Shown here piece by piece: positions 1 to 10,300 of a stretch of 36,428 nt of DNA (the stretch's first letter is position 1; the number at the start of each line of letters is the position of its first letter). The notes under the pieces are model-generated. The model had not been told where the DNA came from, did no database searches, and saw only the letters and a list, made by a program, of their open reading frames with translations. Origin of the DNA: Tubiluchus corallicola (Eukaryota > Priapulida > Priapulimorpha > Priapulimorphida > Tubiluchidae); the NCBI GenBank assembly GCA_030141605.1, contig JAQGDQ010002443.1, positions 1 through 36,428 of the forward strand. Direction: 5' to 3'. The translations under genes were made by a program, and so were the position numbers.

Positions 1-2
1 GT

Positions 3-134
3 TATAAGAAAACTTCACAGGAAAGTTGGCAAGTCCACAGCCACCATCGTAATATTCTTATGCTATGGCTGCTTCTGTTTTTTTTATTAGTTTTGGTAGT
101 GAGATACAATTTTAAACTAATTTATTTCTACTAG
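3..134 (+). CDS. C-terminal end of an unknown membrane protein (partial)
   Basis: An open frame enters the window from the left and stops with TAG at 132-134. The 43 visible residues have a polar stretch (TSQESWQ, then a HSHHR cluster), a strongly hydrophobic segment of about 18 residues (from LMLWLLL) and a short tail containing R and K. This is the pattern of a single C-terminal transmembrane helix. Nothing identifies a family, and the piece is too short to be sure it is coding. It lies on the same strand as the regulator that follows at 199. Confidence 0.3.
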   Translation, partial: YKKTSQESWQVHSHHRNILMLWLLLFFLLVLVVRYNFKLIYFY

Positions 135-198
135 AATAAGATTAATTTAAAACTGTATATGACTGTCCCAGATAAATAGTTGGTAAATACATTAAGGT

Positions 199-3100
199 AT
201 GTTAATGAAGTTATTCGTCTTATTAGTTAGCTTATTTGTAAGTTTTAGCTGTATTGCAATTGAGAACTTTGAGAAAATAACAATTGAAGATGGCCTTTCT
301 TCCAATGATATTACAGGTATTGTACAAGACAATAAAGGTTTTCTTTGGGTAAGTACTCGGGATGGACTAAATAAGTATGATGGAAAAAGATTTATATCAT
401 ATAAGGCCAATAGCACTTCAACTACAGCTATATTGGAGAATAATATAGAAAATATATTTTTAGATAATGATGGAAATATTTGGATAGCTTATAAGACTAA
501 TGGGCTTTCGAAGTTGGTTCCTTCAACTAATAGTTTTTCAAATTTTTGTTATAGTGGCAATAACCCTTATAGTATTTCAGGTAATAGAGTGGTGTCTATA
601 TTTCAAGATAGCGAAAATAGAATTTGGGCAGGGACTTGGAGCAATGGACTTAATTTGCTTGTAAATAAAGGCGATACAATAAATTTTGAACGATTTTTAG
701 AGAAAAATACGATTACTTCATTATGTGAAAAACCCAAAGGCACCTTATGGGTTGGGACCTCAAGTGGTATTTATACAATAAATTTAGAAAACTTTGTTAT
801 AGCAAAAGTAGCTTTTGAAAATGCAAATAATAATTATAAAAATGTTTCTGTAACATCTTTTTTCAACCAAAAACAGTCTCCTTATATCTGGTGCGGAAGT
901 TGGAACAGAGGATTAATAAAAATTAATGTAAATAATCTAAGAATTTCGCAAGTAAAATTAAATATAGGCAATACTACAATATATCCAAGAAAAGTGTATC
1001 AAATGGAATATGCAAATAATAAGGATTTGCTGTGGATAGGTTCTTGGGGTAATGGTTTATATAAAATTAATCTTAAAAATGGCATAGCAAAACATTACAT
1101 ACAATCAGAAAAAGAACCTCATAATATTAGCAATAATGAAATACTAAGTATTTTTACAGATAACACAGGTATTACGTGGATTGGGACTAATGGAGGGGGA
1201 CTTAATAAAATTAATCACAGAAGGAAGAAATTTTTCCATATAGATAATAGCTTTTATAATTTAAGTGGTGATAGAGTCAATGCTATATATAAGATTCATA
1301 ATATTCTCTATTTAGGAACAAAAAAAGGGGGGCTTAATAAATTTTTATTTTCAGATGAAAATAAGATATTTGAAAAGTCATCTTTAGATATAGAAAAAAA
1401 TTCTACCACAAGGGAACTGTTGGAAGAAAATATTACTGCATTATATAAGGATGCTTACGATAACTTATGGGTAGGAATTAGTGCAAAAAATGGCAAGATC
1501 TTTAAAATTTCGTTAAAGGAAGGGAAAGAAGAAGTAGTTGAAAAATATATACGTAATAAGAAAAAACCATTCTCACTCAGTGGCAATCATATAACAACGA
1601 TTGTTGAAGATTATGAAAATAATATATGGATTGGCACAAAACAAAATGGATTAAATAAACTAATATCAGAAAAAGGAAGCATAACCAAATTTATTTCTTA
1701 TAAAAATAACAATTTACAAGATGAAAATCAAATAATAAATAACAGAATAACAAGCATCATTAGGTATAAGAAGGACTATTTACTTATTGGCACTTATGGA
1801 GGATTATCACTTTTTAACACTAAGACAGAGGAATTTAAAAACAATGTAAAAATAAAACAAAAAAATAGTATTAGTAGTAGCATAGTACACTGCATACAGA
1901 AAATAGTCAATAATAATGATACAATTTTTTGGGTAGGTACATCCAATGGTCTTAACAAAGTAACAATACAGAAAGATAGTATCAATGTAAAATATTATGG
2001 CGAGGAATATAGGCTTCCCTCAGACGCTATATTAGGAATATTGGAAGATAATAATAGTAACCTTTGGCTAACTACTACAAAAGAAATTATCAAGTTTAAC
2101 CCTGTTTCTTGTAATGTAAGAAAATACAAATCGGAAGATGGAACATTAAATTCTCAATATATTGAAAATGTCTTTTTTAAAGATAATAATAATACAATGT
2201 TTTTTGGAGGAATCAATGGAGTCGTCTACTTTAATCCCCAATCAATAGAAGATAATCCTATTGTACCTCAAACAGTTGTATCAGATATAAAGATACTGCA
2301 TCAACCTCTTAATACAATAAACTCAAATAGACTAAACAAATTCAATAAAAGTGTTGAATATATAGATAGTATTACCCTCCAGCATAATGAGAACACACTT
2401 ACGTTTCAATTTTCCTCCCTACTTTTTGATATGCCTCAAAAAAATCAATTTAAATACCGTTTACTTGGTTTAGATGATGAATGGCATAATATTGGCAACC
2501 AAGACATCATATCATTTGCACAGCTTCCATACGGACATTATCGGCTACAAGTAGGTTCTTCAAACAATGATGGAATATGGAATAAAACTCCAACTACTTT
2601 AAATATAACAATAAAACCACCCTACTGGAAAACTACTTGGGCTTATTTATTTTATACAATTCTTTTTTTTATAATAACATATGTGGTCATAAGATATATA
2701 ATCTATAGAATAAAAGAGAAAACCAAGTTTAAATATACCTTGTTAGAAAAGGAAAAAGAAAAAGAACTATTCCAAATGAAGCAACGCTTTTTTCTAAATA
2801 TTTCTCACGATATACGTACCCCTTTAACGCTGATAATAGCCCCTTTGGAAGATATTATGAGTAGAATGGGCAATAACAAAATAATTATAGAACGCTTATC
2901 TATAGTACGTCGCAACACCCGCCACCTACTTAATCTTTTCAATCAATTAATAGACTTGAGAAAAACAGAAACAAACAATCTAAAATTACAGAAGGAAAAA
3001 ATAGAACTCCCTTTGTTTTTAGAAACACAAATAAAATCGTTTCAATACCAAGCAATGATAAAAAATATAAATTTACAATTTCACACCCATTATTCCCAAC

Positions 3101-4311
3101 TAAATATCACTGTCGATCCCATACGTTTAGAAAGAATTATATACAACTTACTAAGCAATGCCTTTAAATACACCCCACACAATGGGAAAATTACCCTTAG
3201 CCTGAATAAAATAGAAAACAATCAAATAAAAATAAGCGTAAAAGACACAGGAATCGGGATAAGCAAAGAAAAACTAAAAAAAATATTCAACCTATTTTAT
3301 CAAGCAGATAATATCTGTGAACTACACAATTCAGGTACAGGTATAGGGCTAAACCTAACCCAATATTATGCAAAACTACACGGAGGACAAATCCAAGTAA
3401 CAAGTAAAAAAGAAAAAGGAAGCATCTTCACCTTACTGCTACCTATGGAAACAAAAAATACCTTAAATAAACCAACAGTAAAACCACGGAAAATAAAAAT
3501 AACAGAACAAAAAAAAGTATTCGGAGAAACAAAATCTACCACAAACAATCAAAACAAAAAAATAAAAATCCTTATTGTAGAAGACAATATAGACTTGCAA
3601 ACCCACTTAATGCAATATCTATTTCAATTTTACCAAATAGAGACAGCAAACAATGGAAAAGAAGCTATGGAGAAAGTTAAAAGCTTTCAACCTTCACTTA
3701 TCATATCAGATGTAATGATGCCAATGATAGATGGGATAGAACTATGCAAAAAAATAAAAACAAATATCTACACAAGCCACATACCCATTATACTTCTCAC
3801 AGCTAACACCACCGTGGAAAAACAAATAAAAGGGCTAAATGTAGGAGCAGATGCTTACATCCAAAAACCATTCAACAACCACATTTTACTAGCACAAATA
3901 AAAAACCTACTAAATACAAGAGAAAAACTAATCCAAGCCTATCAAAAAAACCTATATACAGAACCCCAAAAAATAACCATATCTGACCCTGACGAAAAAA
4001 TATTAAAGCAAACCATACAGATAATAGAAAAAAATATCGCCAATGAAAACTTTAACACCACTCAATTAGCCAAAGAATTAGCAATGAGCAGAGCCTTAAT
4101 GTTCAATAAATTTAAAGCTATTGTAGGGCAAACCCCCAATGAATTTATTAAGACAGTAAGACTGAAAAAAGCTGCCCAAATGCTTCAAAAAACAAACCTA
4201 ACTATAGCAAGTATAGCTTACGAAGTAGGATTTTCTGACCCCAAATACTTTACAAAATGTTTCAAAAAACATTTTAGAACATTACCCTCACAGTATAAAG
4301 AAAAGTTATAA
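199..4311 (+). CDS. Hybrid two-component system (HTCS) sensor kinase/response regulator
   Basis: One-protein sensor, kinase and transcription factor of the HTCS family that controls glycan-use operons in Bacteroidota. A signal peptide or N-terminal anchor (about 1-22) is followed by a periplasmic sensor with about 14 Reg_prop blades (repeats like LWVGT.xxGLNK), matching two seven-bladed propellers, up to about residue 700. A Y_Y_Y domain (about 730-810) and a transmembrane helix (about 814-836) come next. The HisKA box has His870 (SHDIRTPL), the ATPase has an N box (Asn987), DTGIG (1016) and GTGIGL (1046), the receiver has phosphoacceptor Asp1171 (SDVMMP), and an AraC-type helix-turn-helix fills about 1264-1370. 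All key residues are present. Met3 (position 205) begins a more typical signal peptide than Met1. It sits directly upstream of the lipoprotein/SusCD/sulfatase operon, which it probably activates when it binds a breakdown product of the target glycan. Confidence 0.96.
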   Translation: MLMKLFVLLVSLFVSFSCIAIENFEKITIEDGLSSNDITGIVQDNKGFLWVSTRDGLNKYDGKRFISYKANSTSTTAILENNIENIFLDNDGNIWIAYKTNGLSKLVPSTNSFSNFCYSGNNPYSISGNRVVSIFQDSENRIWAGTWSNGLNLLVNKGDTINFERFLEKNTITSLCEKPKGTLWVGTSSGIYTINLENFVIAKVAFENANNNYKNVSVTSFFNQKQSPYIWCGSWNRGLIKINVNNLRISQVKLNIGNTTIYPRKVYQMEYANNKDLLWIGSWGNGLYKINLKNGIAKHYIQSEKEPHNISNNEILSIFTDNTGITWIGTNGGGLNKINHRRKKFFHIDNSFYNLSGDRVNAIYKIHNILYLGTKKGGLNKFLFSDENKIFEKSSLDIEKNSTTRELLEENITALYKDAYDNLWVGISAKNGKIFKISLKEGKEEVVEKYIRNKKKPFSLSGNHITTIVEDYENNIWIGTKQNGLNKLISEKGSITKFISYKNNNLQDENQIINNRITSIIRYKKDYLLIGTYGGLSLFNTKTEEFKNNVKIKQKNSISSSIVHCIQKIVNNNDTIFWVGTSNGLNKVTIQKDSINVKYYGEEYRLPSDAILGILEDNNSNLWLTTTKEIIKFNPVSCNVRKYKSEDGTLNSQYIENVFFKDNNNTMFFGGINGVVYFNPQSIEDNPIVPQTVVSDIKILHQPLNTINSNRLNKFNKSVEYIDSITLQHNENTLTFQFSSLLFDMPQKNQFKYRLLGLDDEWHNIGNQDIISFAQLPYGHYRLQVGSSNNDGIWNKTPTTLNITIKPPYWKTTWAYLFYTILFFIITYVVIRYIIYRIKEKTKFKYTLLEKEKEKELFQMKQRFFLNISHDIRTPLTLIIAPLEDIMSRMGNNKIIIERLSIVRRNTRHLLNLFNQLIDLRKTETNNLKLQKEKIELPLFLETQIKSFQYQAMIKNINLQFHTHYSQLNITVDPIRLERIIYNLLSNAFKYTPHNGKITLSLNKIENNQIKISVKDTGIGISKEKLKKIFNLFYQADNICELHNSGTGIGLNLTQYYAKLHGGQIQVTSKKEKGSIFTLLLPMETKNTLNKPTVKPRKIKITEQKKVFGETKSTTNNQNKKIKILIVEDNIDLQTHLMQYLFQFYQIETANNGKEAMEKVKSFQPSLIISDVMMPMIDGIELCKKIKTNIYTSHIPIILLTANTTVEKQIKGLNVGADAYIQKPFNNHILLAQIKNLLNTREKLIQAYQKNLYTEPQKITISDPDEKILKQTIQIIEKNIANENFNTTQLAKELAMSRALMFNKFKAIVGQTPNEFIKTVRLKKAAQMLQKTNLTIASIAYEVGFSDPKYFTKCFKKHFRTLPSQYKEKL

Positions 4312-4574
4312 TATCATCTAAAATTATAACTATATTAGATTATTTTATTCCCATTTTTAGACTATTTTATTCCTATGTACCCCCTACGGAGAACTTATCT
4401 TTACAAAAAAGATTTTAAGTTTAAATTAGATTAAACATAAGAGAAGTTATACCTAAATTTTATTCCACTTAAAAAAACATAAACTTTAAATGCAATAGAT
4501 AGAGAAATCCACTCATCCTATAAGTAAAAGATATGCTCTTACCTATTTAAAATTGAAATTTAATTAGACAAGCA
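4312..4574 (+). promoter_or_regulatory. PUL operon control region with paired direct repeats (candidate HTCS operator)
   Basis: This 263-nt gap separates the HTCS gene from the lipoprotein/SusCD operon. TAGATTATTTTATTCCCA (4336-4353) and TAGACTATTTTATTCCTA (4358-4375) match at 16 of 18 positions and start 22 bp apart, about two helical turns, which suits an AraC-type dimer on direct repeats. The core ATTTTATTCC recurs once more at 4457-4466. TATCTTTA at 4396-4403 matches seven of eight positions of the Bacteroidota -7 element TAnnTTTG, and no TTTG stands at the -33 position; the repeats end 20 bp upstream of it, where an activator would touch polymerase. Repeats and spacing are read directly; the regulatory role is inferred. 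Confidence 0.5.
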
Positions 4575-5789
4575 ATGAAATCTGCAAATAAACATATATT
4601 ATTTATTAGCATTATCCTATTCTCACTAGTTAGCTGTAATAAAAATAATGACTCTGAAACCAATCAACAGCTAGAAATACAATTTGTAGATATTGAAAAT
4701 AACTCCTTATGTACAGCATATGTGCATGAGAATATTAACTTCAGATTTATTGTAAAAACCCCCAAAGGAATAAACACAATACAAAGAAAAATTAACATAA
4801 AGGACGAGACCTCAATAGACACAATTTACAATGTACAAGACAGTACTCTTACAGACAAACTTGAAACCTTGCTATGGTTAGAATCTGAATATAAAGTAAC
4901 GGATTCATTCAATAATGTTCAACTGGAATGGATAGTAACTGATAATAGCAATGAGCTAGCCTATGCCAATACAACTGTTGTACCAGAAATATTTAAATCA
5001 TCTATAAACTATCCTTTTTTATTGGTAGACCTTAGCGATGTAAATTCGGTAGATGTAGTATATAATGACTCTCCAGAATATGATAGATTTAAAACTCAAA
5101 ATAATCCACCTTCTCAAAGATTTACCACTTCCACAAACTTGGAACATAATTTGTTTAGTGTAAGAACCCCTGTTTGGGTGAACATAGAAAGAACAGGGGA
5201 AAACAATAATACCAATGAACTTCACCTTGAAAATGCTCTATCTTTTGAAGAAAGTGAAGGAATAGGCAAAGCCCTGAAGACATTAGATTACAAAGGAAAG
5301 GTAGCAGCCAAATACGCTATTACATTGTGGTCAAATGATAAAAACCCACTCACAGGAGACTATAGTTTTAGTGCTTTCCTGCCTGAGGATGTGTCTATAG
5401 AATTGGAACTGGGAATGAGAAAAATCAAAGCAGACATATATGTAGATGCAGAGCAAGATACAGGCCTCCAAGATGGGTTTGGCACTCGTACTACAGACTA
5501 TGATGTAGTTATACAACTATGCAATAGATCTAGTTTTGAAGTTTTTGCAGGTAACCAAAACAGCGGTGTATATAGCTCTTTTGTAGCCACTATTTCTGCT
5601 GCGAACCAATGGGAAACTTTAACTTTTGAAGAATTAGAAAAATACACCCCTAATAATAAAAGGTGGTGTTACGATACCTCCTTAAAAGACAAAGTAAATA
5701 TGATAGCCATATATCCAGGCATAGATTATGAAGATAATATTAATCACACTTTAGCCCCTTATTATATTAAAAATATAAGAATAGAATAA
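4575..5789 (+). CDS. Surface lipoprotein, probable glycan-binding protein (SusE/F-position)
   Basis: Lipoprotein of 404 residues with a signal peptide and a clear lipobox (LVSC, lipidated Cys21) followed by an Asn/Asp-rich linker. No catalytic motif is visible. The middle is rich in beta-type sequence. The last 120 residues (about 285-404) align by eye with the end of the next gene product: a KADIYVD/LKIDVFA strand, GFGTRTTDYD versus DFGITRNTDYD, WETL versus WETI, an IYPG motif and a final IKNIRIE versus IRNLRIE. This looks like a beta-sandwich, carbohydrate-binding-module-like domain. It is the first gene of the operon, 30 nt before its partial paralogue. Surface glycan-binding proteins are a usual PUL component, so that role is inferred from position, the lipoprotein signal and architecture. 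I do not recognise a named family. Confidence 0.8.
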   Translation: MKSANKHILFISIILFSLVSCNKNNDSETNQQLEIQFVDIENNSLCTAYVHENINFRFIVKTPKGINTIQRKINIKDETSIDTIYNVQDSTLTDKLETLLWLESEYKVTDSFNNVQLEWIVTDNSNELAYANTTVVPEIFKSSINYPFLLVDLSDVNSVDVVYNDSPEYDRFKTQNNPPSQRFTTSTNLEHNLFSVRTPVWVNIERTGENNNTNELHLENALSFEESEGIGKALKTLDYKGKVAAKYAITLWSNDKNPLTGDYSFSAFLPEDVSIELELGMRKIKADIYVDAEQDTGLQDGFGTRTTDYDVVIQLCNRSSFEVFAGNQNSGVYSSFVATISAANQWETLTFEELEKYTPNNKRWCYDTSLKDKVNMIAIYPGIDYEDNINHTLAPYYIKNIRIE

Positions 5790-5819
5790 TTTAAGGATTA
5801 ACTTTAATATAGATAAGTT

Positions 5820-7352
5820 ATGAATACAAAATATATAAATTTTCTTATCCTTGCCATATCCATTGTTACCATTTTCAACTGTAATAATGACAAGTTAGAA
5901 ATAGTAGATGTTCCCTTCTATACTCCATTAGAAGACAGTACTTACTCTAAACCTAAGATAACACTAACAGCCACTGCAAAAGAGGGTATTGCAACTGATA
6001 CTTCTATTACATTTGACAACGAGATAAGCCCTATTACATTTACCCTAAACATACAAGCAGATAGTGGTTTGGCTTCCTACGGTTATACTTTAGAAGTGTT
6101 AAGTTCTTTGAGAGAAGACTCTCTTATAAACGTATCCTTTATTATAGACAAAGACAATCCTAATACATTGCAAACAGATATAATAATAACCCCAAGATAT
6201 TCTAAAAATAACCAACTACTATTTTATGCCTATGATAAAAACAACCAACTAACAACTGCCCCTTTTATTGTTAATACCCCAGTCCCCCCACCTCCCACCT
6301 TGAAAATTTCGGAAACTTCTACAAGCAACTTCAATGCCACTAAGGACACACTTTTCTTAGAATACCCTTTGTCAACGAAAGAAATACAACTAACCTTAGA
6401 AGCAAACTCACCCGTTGAACTGGTCAGAATTGAAGGAAATGGAGAAACATTTGCATATACAAATGGTGAATTGGAAGTTACACAAGAAGTAACAATTGAA
6501 ATAAAACCTTTAGAAGAACAAAATATAGAATATGTACTTACTAATATTGATGAAGGAAGAGATACTCTTAAATTCTTTATAGCAGCACCCCTATTTATAG
6601 GAGACTTTATACAAGATACTACAAGAAGTGCAACATATTTAGATCAAGACAACCCTGTTTTTATTGATTGTCCAAACTCACAACCTAGTACGCCTGCAAA
6701 CATAAAAGAAGCATATGTAATTCCAATTACTACAGATTTAGCAACAACAGAATTTGCAATAAAAACAACCTTCCATCCTAAAAAGGGAAACAAGAATACA
6801 CCAGCTTTAACCTATCCTGATGACGTAATAAAGTTTGCAAGCAAGGGAGGTTTTTCTTCCCCTACAGAGCCATCTTTAAAACTAAGGAATTTTAGAGCTA
6901 AACATGGAGGGCGATTTCTTATAGGTTTTTTAGATAAAGTAATACCTCCCCATATTGTAGAAAACTTGCAAGCAGGGAGAAGTGTGCTGAAAATAGATGT
7001 TTTTGCCAATACTGTTGATACTGAAATAAACGAAGATTTTGGAATAACCAGAAACACTGATTATGACATTCATATACTTTGGGGTGATAGAAATACTTAT
7101 AGAGACAATACTGGCGGAGAAGGTATTAAGGGAGTAGCTGTGGACTTTAAAGGCAAAATTACAACGGGAAATGAAGACACAAGATGGGAAACTATAGAGA
7201 TGAAAGCTGGAGAAGGATATTCAGGCGTAAATAACTCTTCTGTAAACGTAAATATAATGGGAATATACCCAGGGTATAATAATGCTGATGAAAACCAATA
7301 CTCTTACGCTTGGTATTGTATAAGAAACCTAAGAATAGAATACAAAAGATAA
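5820..7352 (+). CDS. Surface lipoprotein, probable glycan-binding protein sharing a C-terminal domain with its neighbour
   Basis: Lipoprotein of 510 residues. A hydrophobic signal segment ends at an atypical lipobox (TIFNC, Cys21), followed by NNDKLE. The N-terminal two thirds are beta-rich, Thr-rich and interrupted by a proline stretch (PVPPPPT near residue 155) that looks like an inter-domain linker, suggesting several Ig-like or beta-sandwich modules. The last 120 residues (about 390-510) are homologous by eye to the end of the upstream lipoprotein (NTDYD, WETI, GIYPG, IRNLRIE). No catalytic signature was found. It lies 30 nt after its partial paralogue and 33 nt before susC. A multi-domain outer-surface glycan-binding protein is the best inference; its ligand cannot be read from sequence. 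Confidence 0.8.
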   Translation: MNTKYINFLILAISIVTIFNCNNDKLEIVDVPFYTPLEDSTYSKPKITLTATAKEGIATDTSITFDNEISPITFTLNIQADSGLASYGYTLEVLSSLREDSLINVSFIIDKDNPNTLQTDIIITPRYSKNNQLLFYAYDKNNQLTTAPFIVNTPVPPPPTLKISETSTSNFNATKDTLFLEYPLSTKEIQLTLEANSPVELVRIEGNGETFAYTNGELEVTQEVTIEIKPLEEQNIEYVLTNIDEGRDTLKFFIAAPLFIGDFIQDTTRSATYLDQDNPVFIDCPNSQPSTPANIKEAYVIPITTDLATTEFAIKTTFHPKKGNKNTPALTYPDDVIKFASKGGFSSPTEPSLKLRNFRAKHGGRFLIGFLDKVIPPHIVENLQAGRSVLKIDVFANTVDTEINEDFGITRNTDYDIHILWGDRNTYRDNTGGEGIKGVAVDFKGKITTGNEDTRWETIEMKAGEGYSGVNNSSVNVNIMGIYPGYNNADENQYSYAWYCIRNLRIEYKR

Positions 7353-7385
7353 TATGAAACTATATTTAGAGATACAATAACTAAT

Positions 7386-10300
7386 ATGCAAAAAACGATA
7401 GTAACATTCATTATCTATACCCTAACAATTGTTAATATAACAGCCCAAACAAAAATCGTTACAGGAAAGGTAACCGACGAGCAAAACGAACCTCTTCCCG
7501 GGGCAACTATCCAATTAAAAAACTCTACAGTAGGAACAATAAGTAATTTTGAAGGCAACTTTGCAATAACAGTAACAGGAAATTCCCCAATTCTATTAGT
7601 ATCATTTTTAGGCTACGAAACAAAAGAAGTAAACGTTTCAAACCAAAATAAAATACAAATATCATTGTTCTCAAAATCTGTAGGATTAAACGAAATAGTT
7701 GCCATAGGCTATGGTACAGCTAGACGTAGAGAAATAAGCGGCTCTGTAAGTTCTGCCAATGTAGATGATATAGTAAAAACAGCCGATGCAGACCCACTAC
7801 AATCTCTGGCTGGAAGAGTAGCAGGAGTACAAGTATCAACCACCGAAGGTGAACCCGGAGCAGACATACTTATTAACATAAGAGGCAACACCTCTGTTAC
7901 TAATAGCAACACACCCCTATACGTCGTAGATGGCTTCCCCGATGATGATGGAGACGCCCTACGCTCAATCAACCCCTCTGATATAGAAAGTATAGATTTT
8001 CTTAAAGATGCATCCACAACCTCCATATATGGCTCAAGAGGTGCAAATGGAGTTGTACTCATCACCACCAAACAAGCTACTAAAACAGGAATGAAAGTAA
8101 CTTATAACGGCTCATACGGAATTAGTCAAATATCCAACGAAATAGATGTACTTGGCCCCGCCGATTTTGTTCAGCTACAGTACGACCAAATAGTAACAGG
8201 CAACAGCACCAATATAACATCAGACCTCAATAACTTTTACGACACTTATATAAACCTTACTGATGAAGAATTTAATAACTTAGGTATAACAAAACCTACT
8301 ACACAACTAAATAGTATATTAGATACAATATATTATCTTTATGGAGACCTCGAAAGTATCAATTGGCAACAAGAAGCCCTTGGAAGAGACGCCTTTCTGC
8401 AAAACCATAACATATCTCTTGAAGGAGGTGAAAAAAATACAAAATATATACTATCCCTAACACATAACGATAGAGAAGGAGTACTTATAGGAAGTGGTCA
8501 TAATAGAAATATAATAAGGTTAAATATCAAACACCAAATTGGAAAAATGCAACTTACCCTCAACTCTTCTTATACAGAATCTAAAACATATGGAGTAAGC
8601 ACTTCTAAAATTACAGGACAATTTGATAACATACTCCTCAACATACTACGAATGCCCCCTACATTCGGAAAATATTCAAACCAAACACTTGATGGAGATA
8701 AAATAATATTTCAAGATGATGATAACAACTACATTAACAGCCCCATAGCCTCCATAAAATCCACACACAGAGAAAAAACAGACAAAATAACCTTTATTAA
8801 TGGAAGTCTTAAATATGAACTTACTAAAAATTTAGAATTTAAAACTTTATGGGGAATAAAATATACCCACAAACAAAATGAAGAATTTTATGGCGAAAAT
8901 AATCTATCAGTTATCAACAACTCTACTAGAGGACCTTACGGCATTGTAAGGAACATAACAATACGCAACTGGAATACAACTAACTTATTACTCTATAATA
9001 AAAAAATAAAAAATCATACAGTAGCATTCACTCTTGGACAAGAATATGTTCAAAAAGATAACCAATGGACAGAATTAGAAGCCCTTAACTTTCCCAATGG
9101 AGACATAGGATTAGGAGACTTATCGCTTGGTATTACCCCCTCTTTTCCAAGTTCCAACGCAGAACAATACAGACTATTATCATTTTTTGGTAGGGCTAAC
9201 TACAATTACAAACAGAAATATATACTTACTTTTTCGTATAGAGCCGATGGCTCGTCTCGCTTTGGAGAGAGCAATAAATTTGGATATTTCCCCGCCACAT
9301 CTGCAGCTTGGAGAATTAATAATGAGCCATTTTTCAATTTAGATGCAATATCCAATTTAAAAATAAGAGTCAGCTATGGTATAACTGGGAACGATAATAT
9401 AGGCAACTACAGAGCATTGCAACTATACGAAACAAATTATTATTCGCAAAACAACCAAGAAGAACTTGCTATTATCCCATCTAATCTTGCTAACCCAGAT
9501 CTAAAATGGGAAACAACCGCTTCTCAAAACATAGGAATAGACATAGGATTACTAAAACAACGAATACAAATAATGGCTGATGCTTATATTTCTAACACCT
9601 ATAACTTATTACTTAATAGACAGATACCCTATACTTCAGGTTTTGCCACCTATTATGAAAACATAGGTGAAGTGCAAAATAAAGGATTAGAATTATCTTT
9701 AAATACAATCAACATAAGAACTCGAAATTTCAAATGGACATCCGATTTCAACATATCATTCAACGTTAATAAAATAAAAGAACTTGCACGAGGACAAGAT
9801 AAATTTTTTGCTACTTCTGGTTTAGATTTTATCCCTACGAATGATTATATAATACAAGTGGGACAACCCATTGGATTAATGTATGGCTACGTACAAGATG
9901 GATTGTATGGAATAGAAGATTTTAGTGGACAAAATGAAGATGGAACTTGGATACAAAAAAATGGAATAGCTTATGCAGTAACCCAACAAGCTCCAGGAGA
10001 TATAAAGTTTAAAGATTTAAATCAAGACGGCCTTATAGGAGCAGATGATAAACAAATAATAGGCAATGCTAATCCCAAACACTTTGGAGGTCTTACAAAT
10101 ACTTTGACTTACAAAAACCTTGACCTTTCTATCTTTATAAATTGGGTATATGGAAATGATATATACAATGCTACTAAACTTATATTGATGACAGGAGGCA
10201 CAAATAGAAATAGAGCTGAGATGATGAAAGATAGATGGACAGGATTAGACGATCAAGGCAATCCAGCCGATATGCAGGGACTATTAACAAACAATGAAGG

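Noticed and set aside
7709-8071. A 120-codon open frame on the minus strand inside susC
   Set aside because: It lies opposite the well-conserved SusC plug domain, has no family features, and is explained by codon bias of the real gene.
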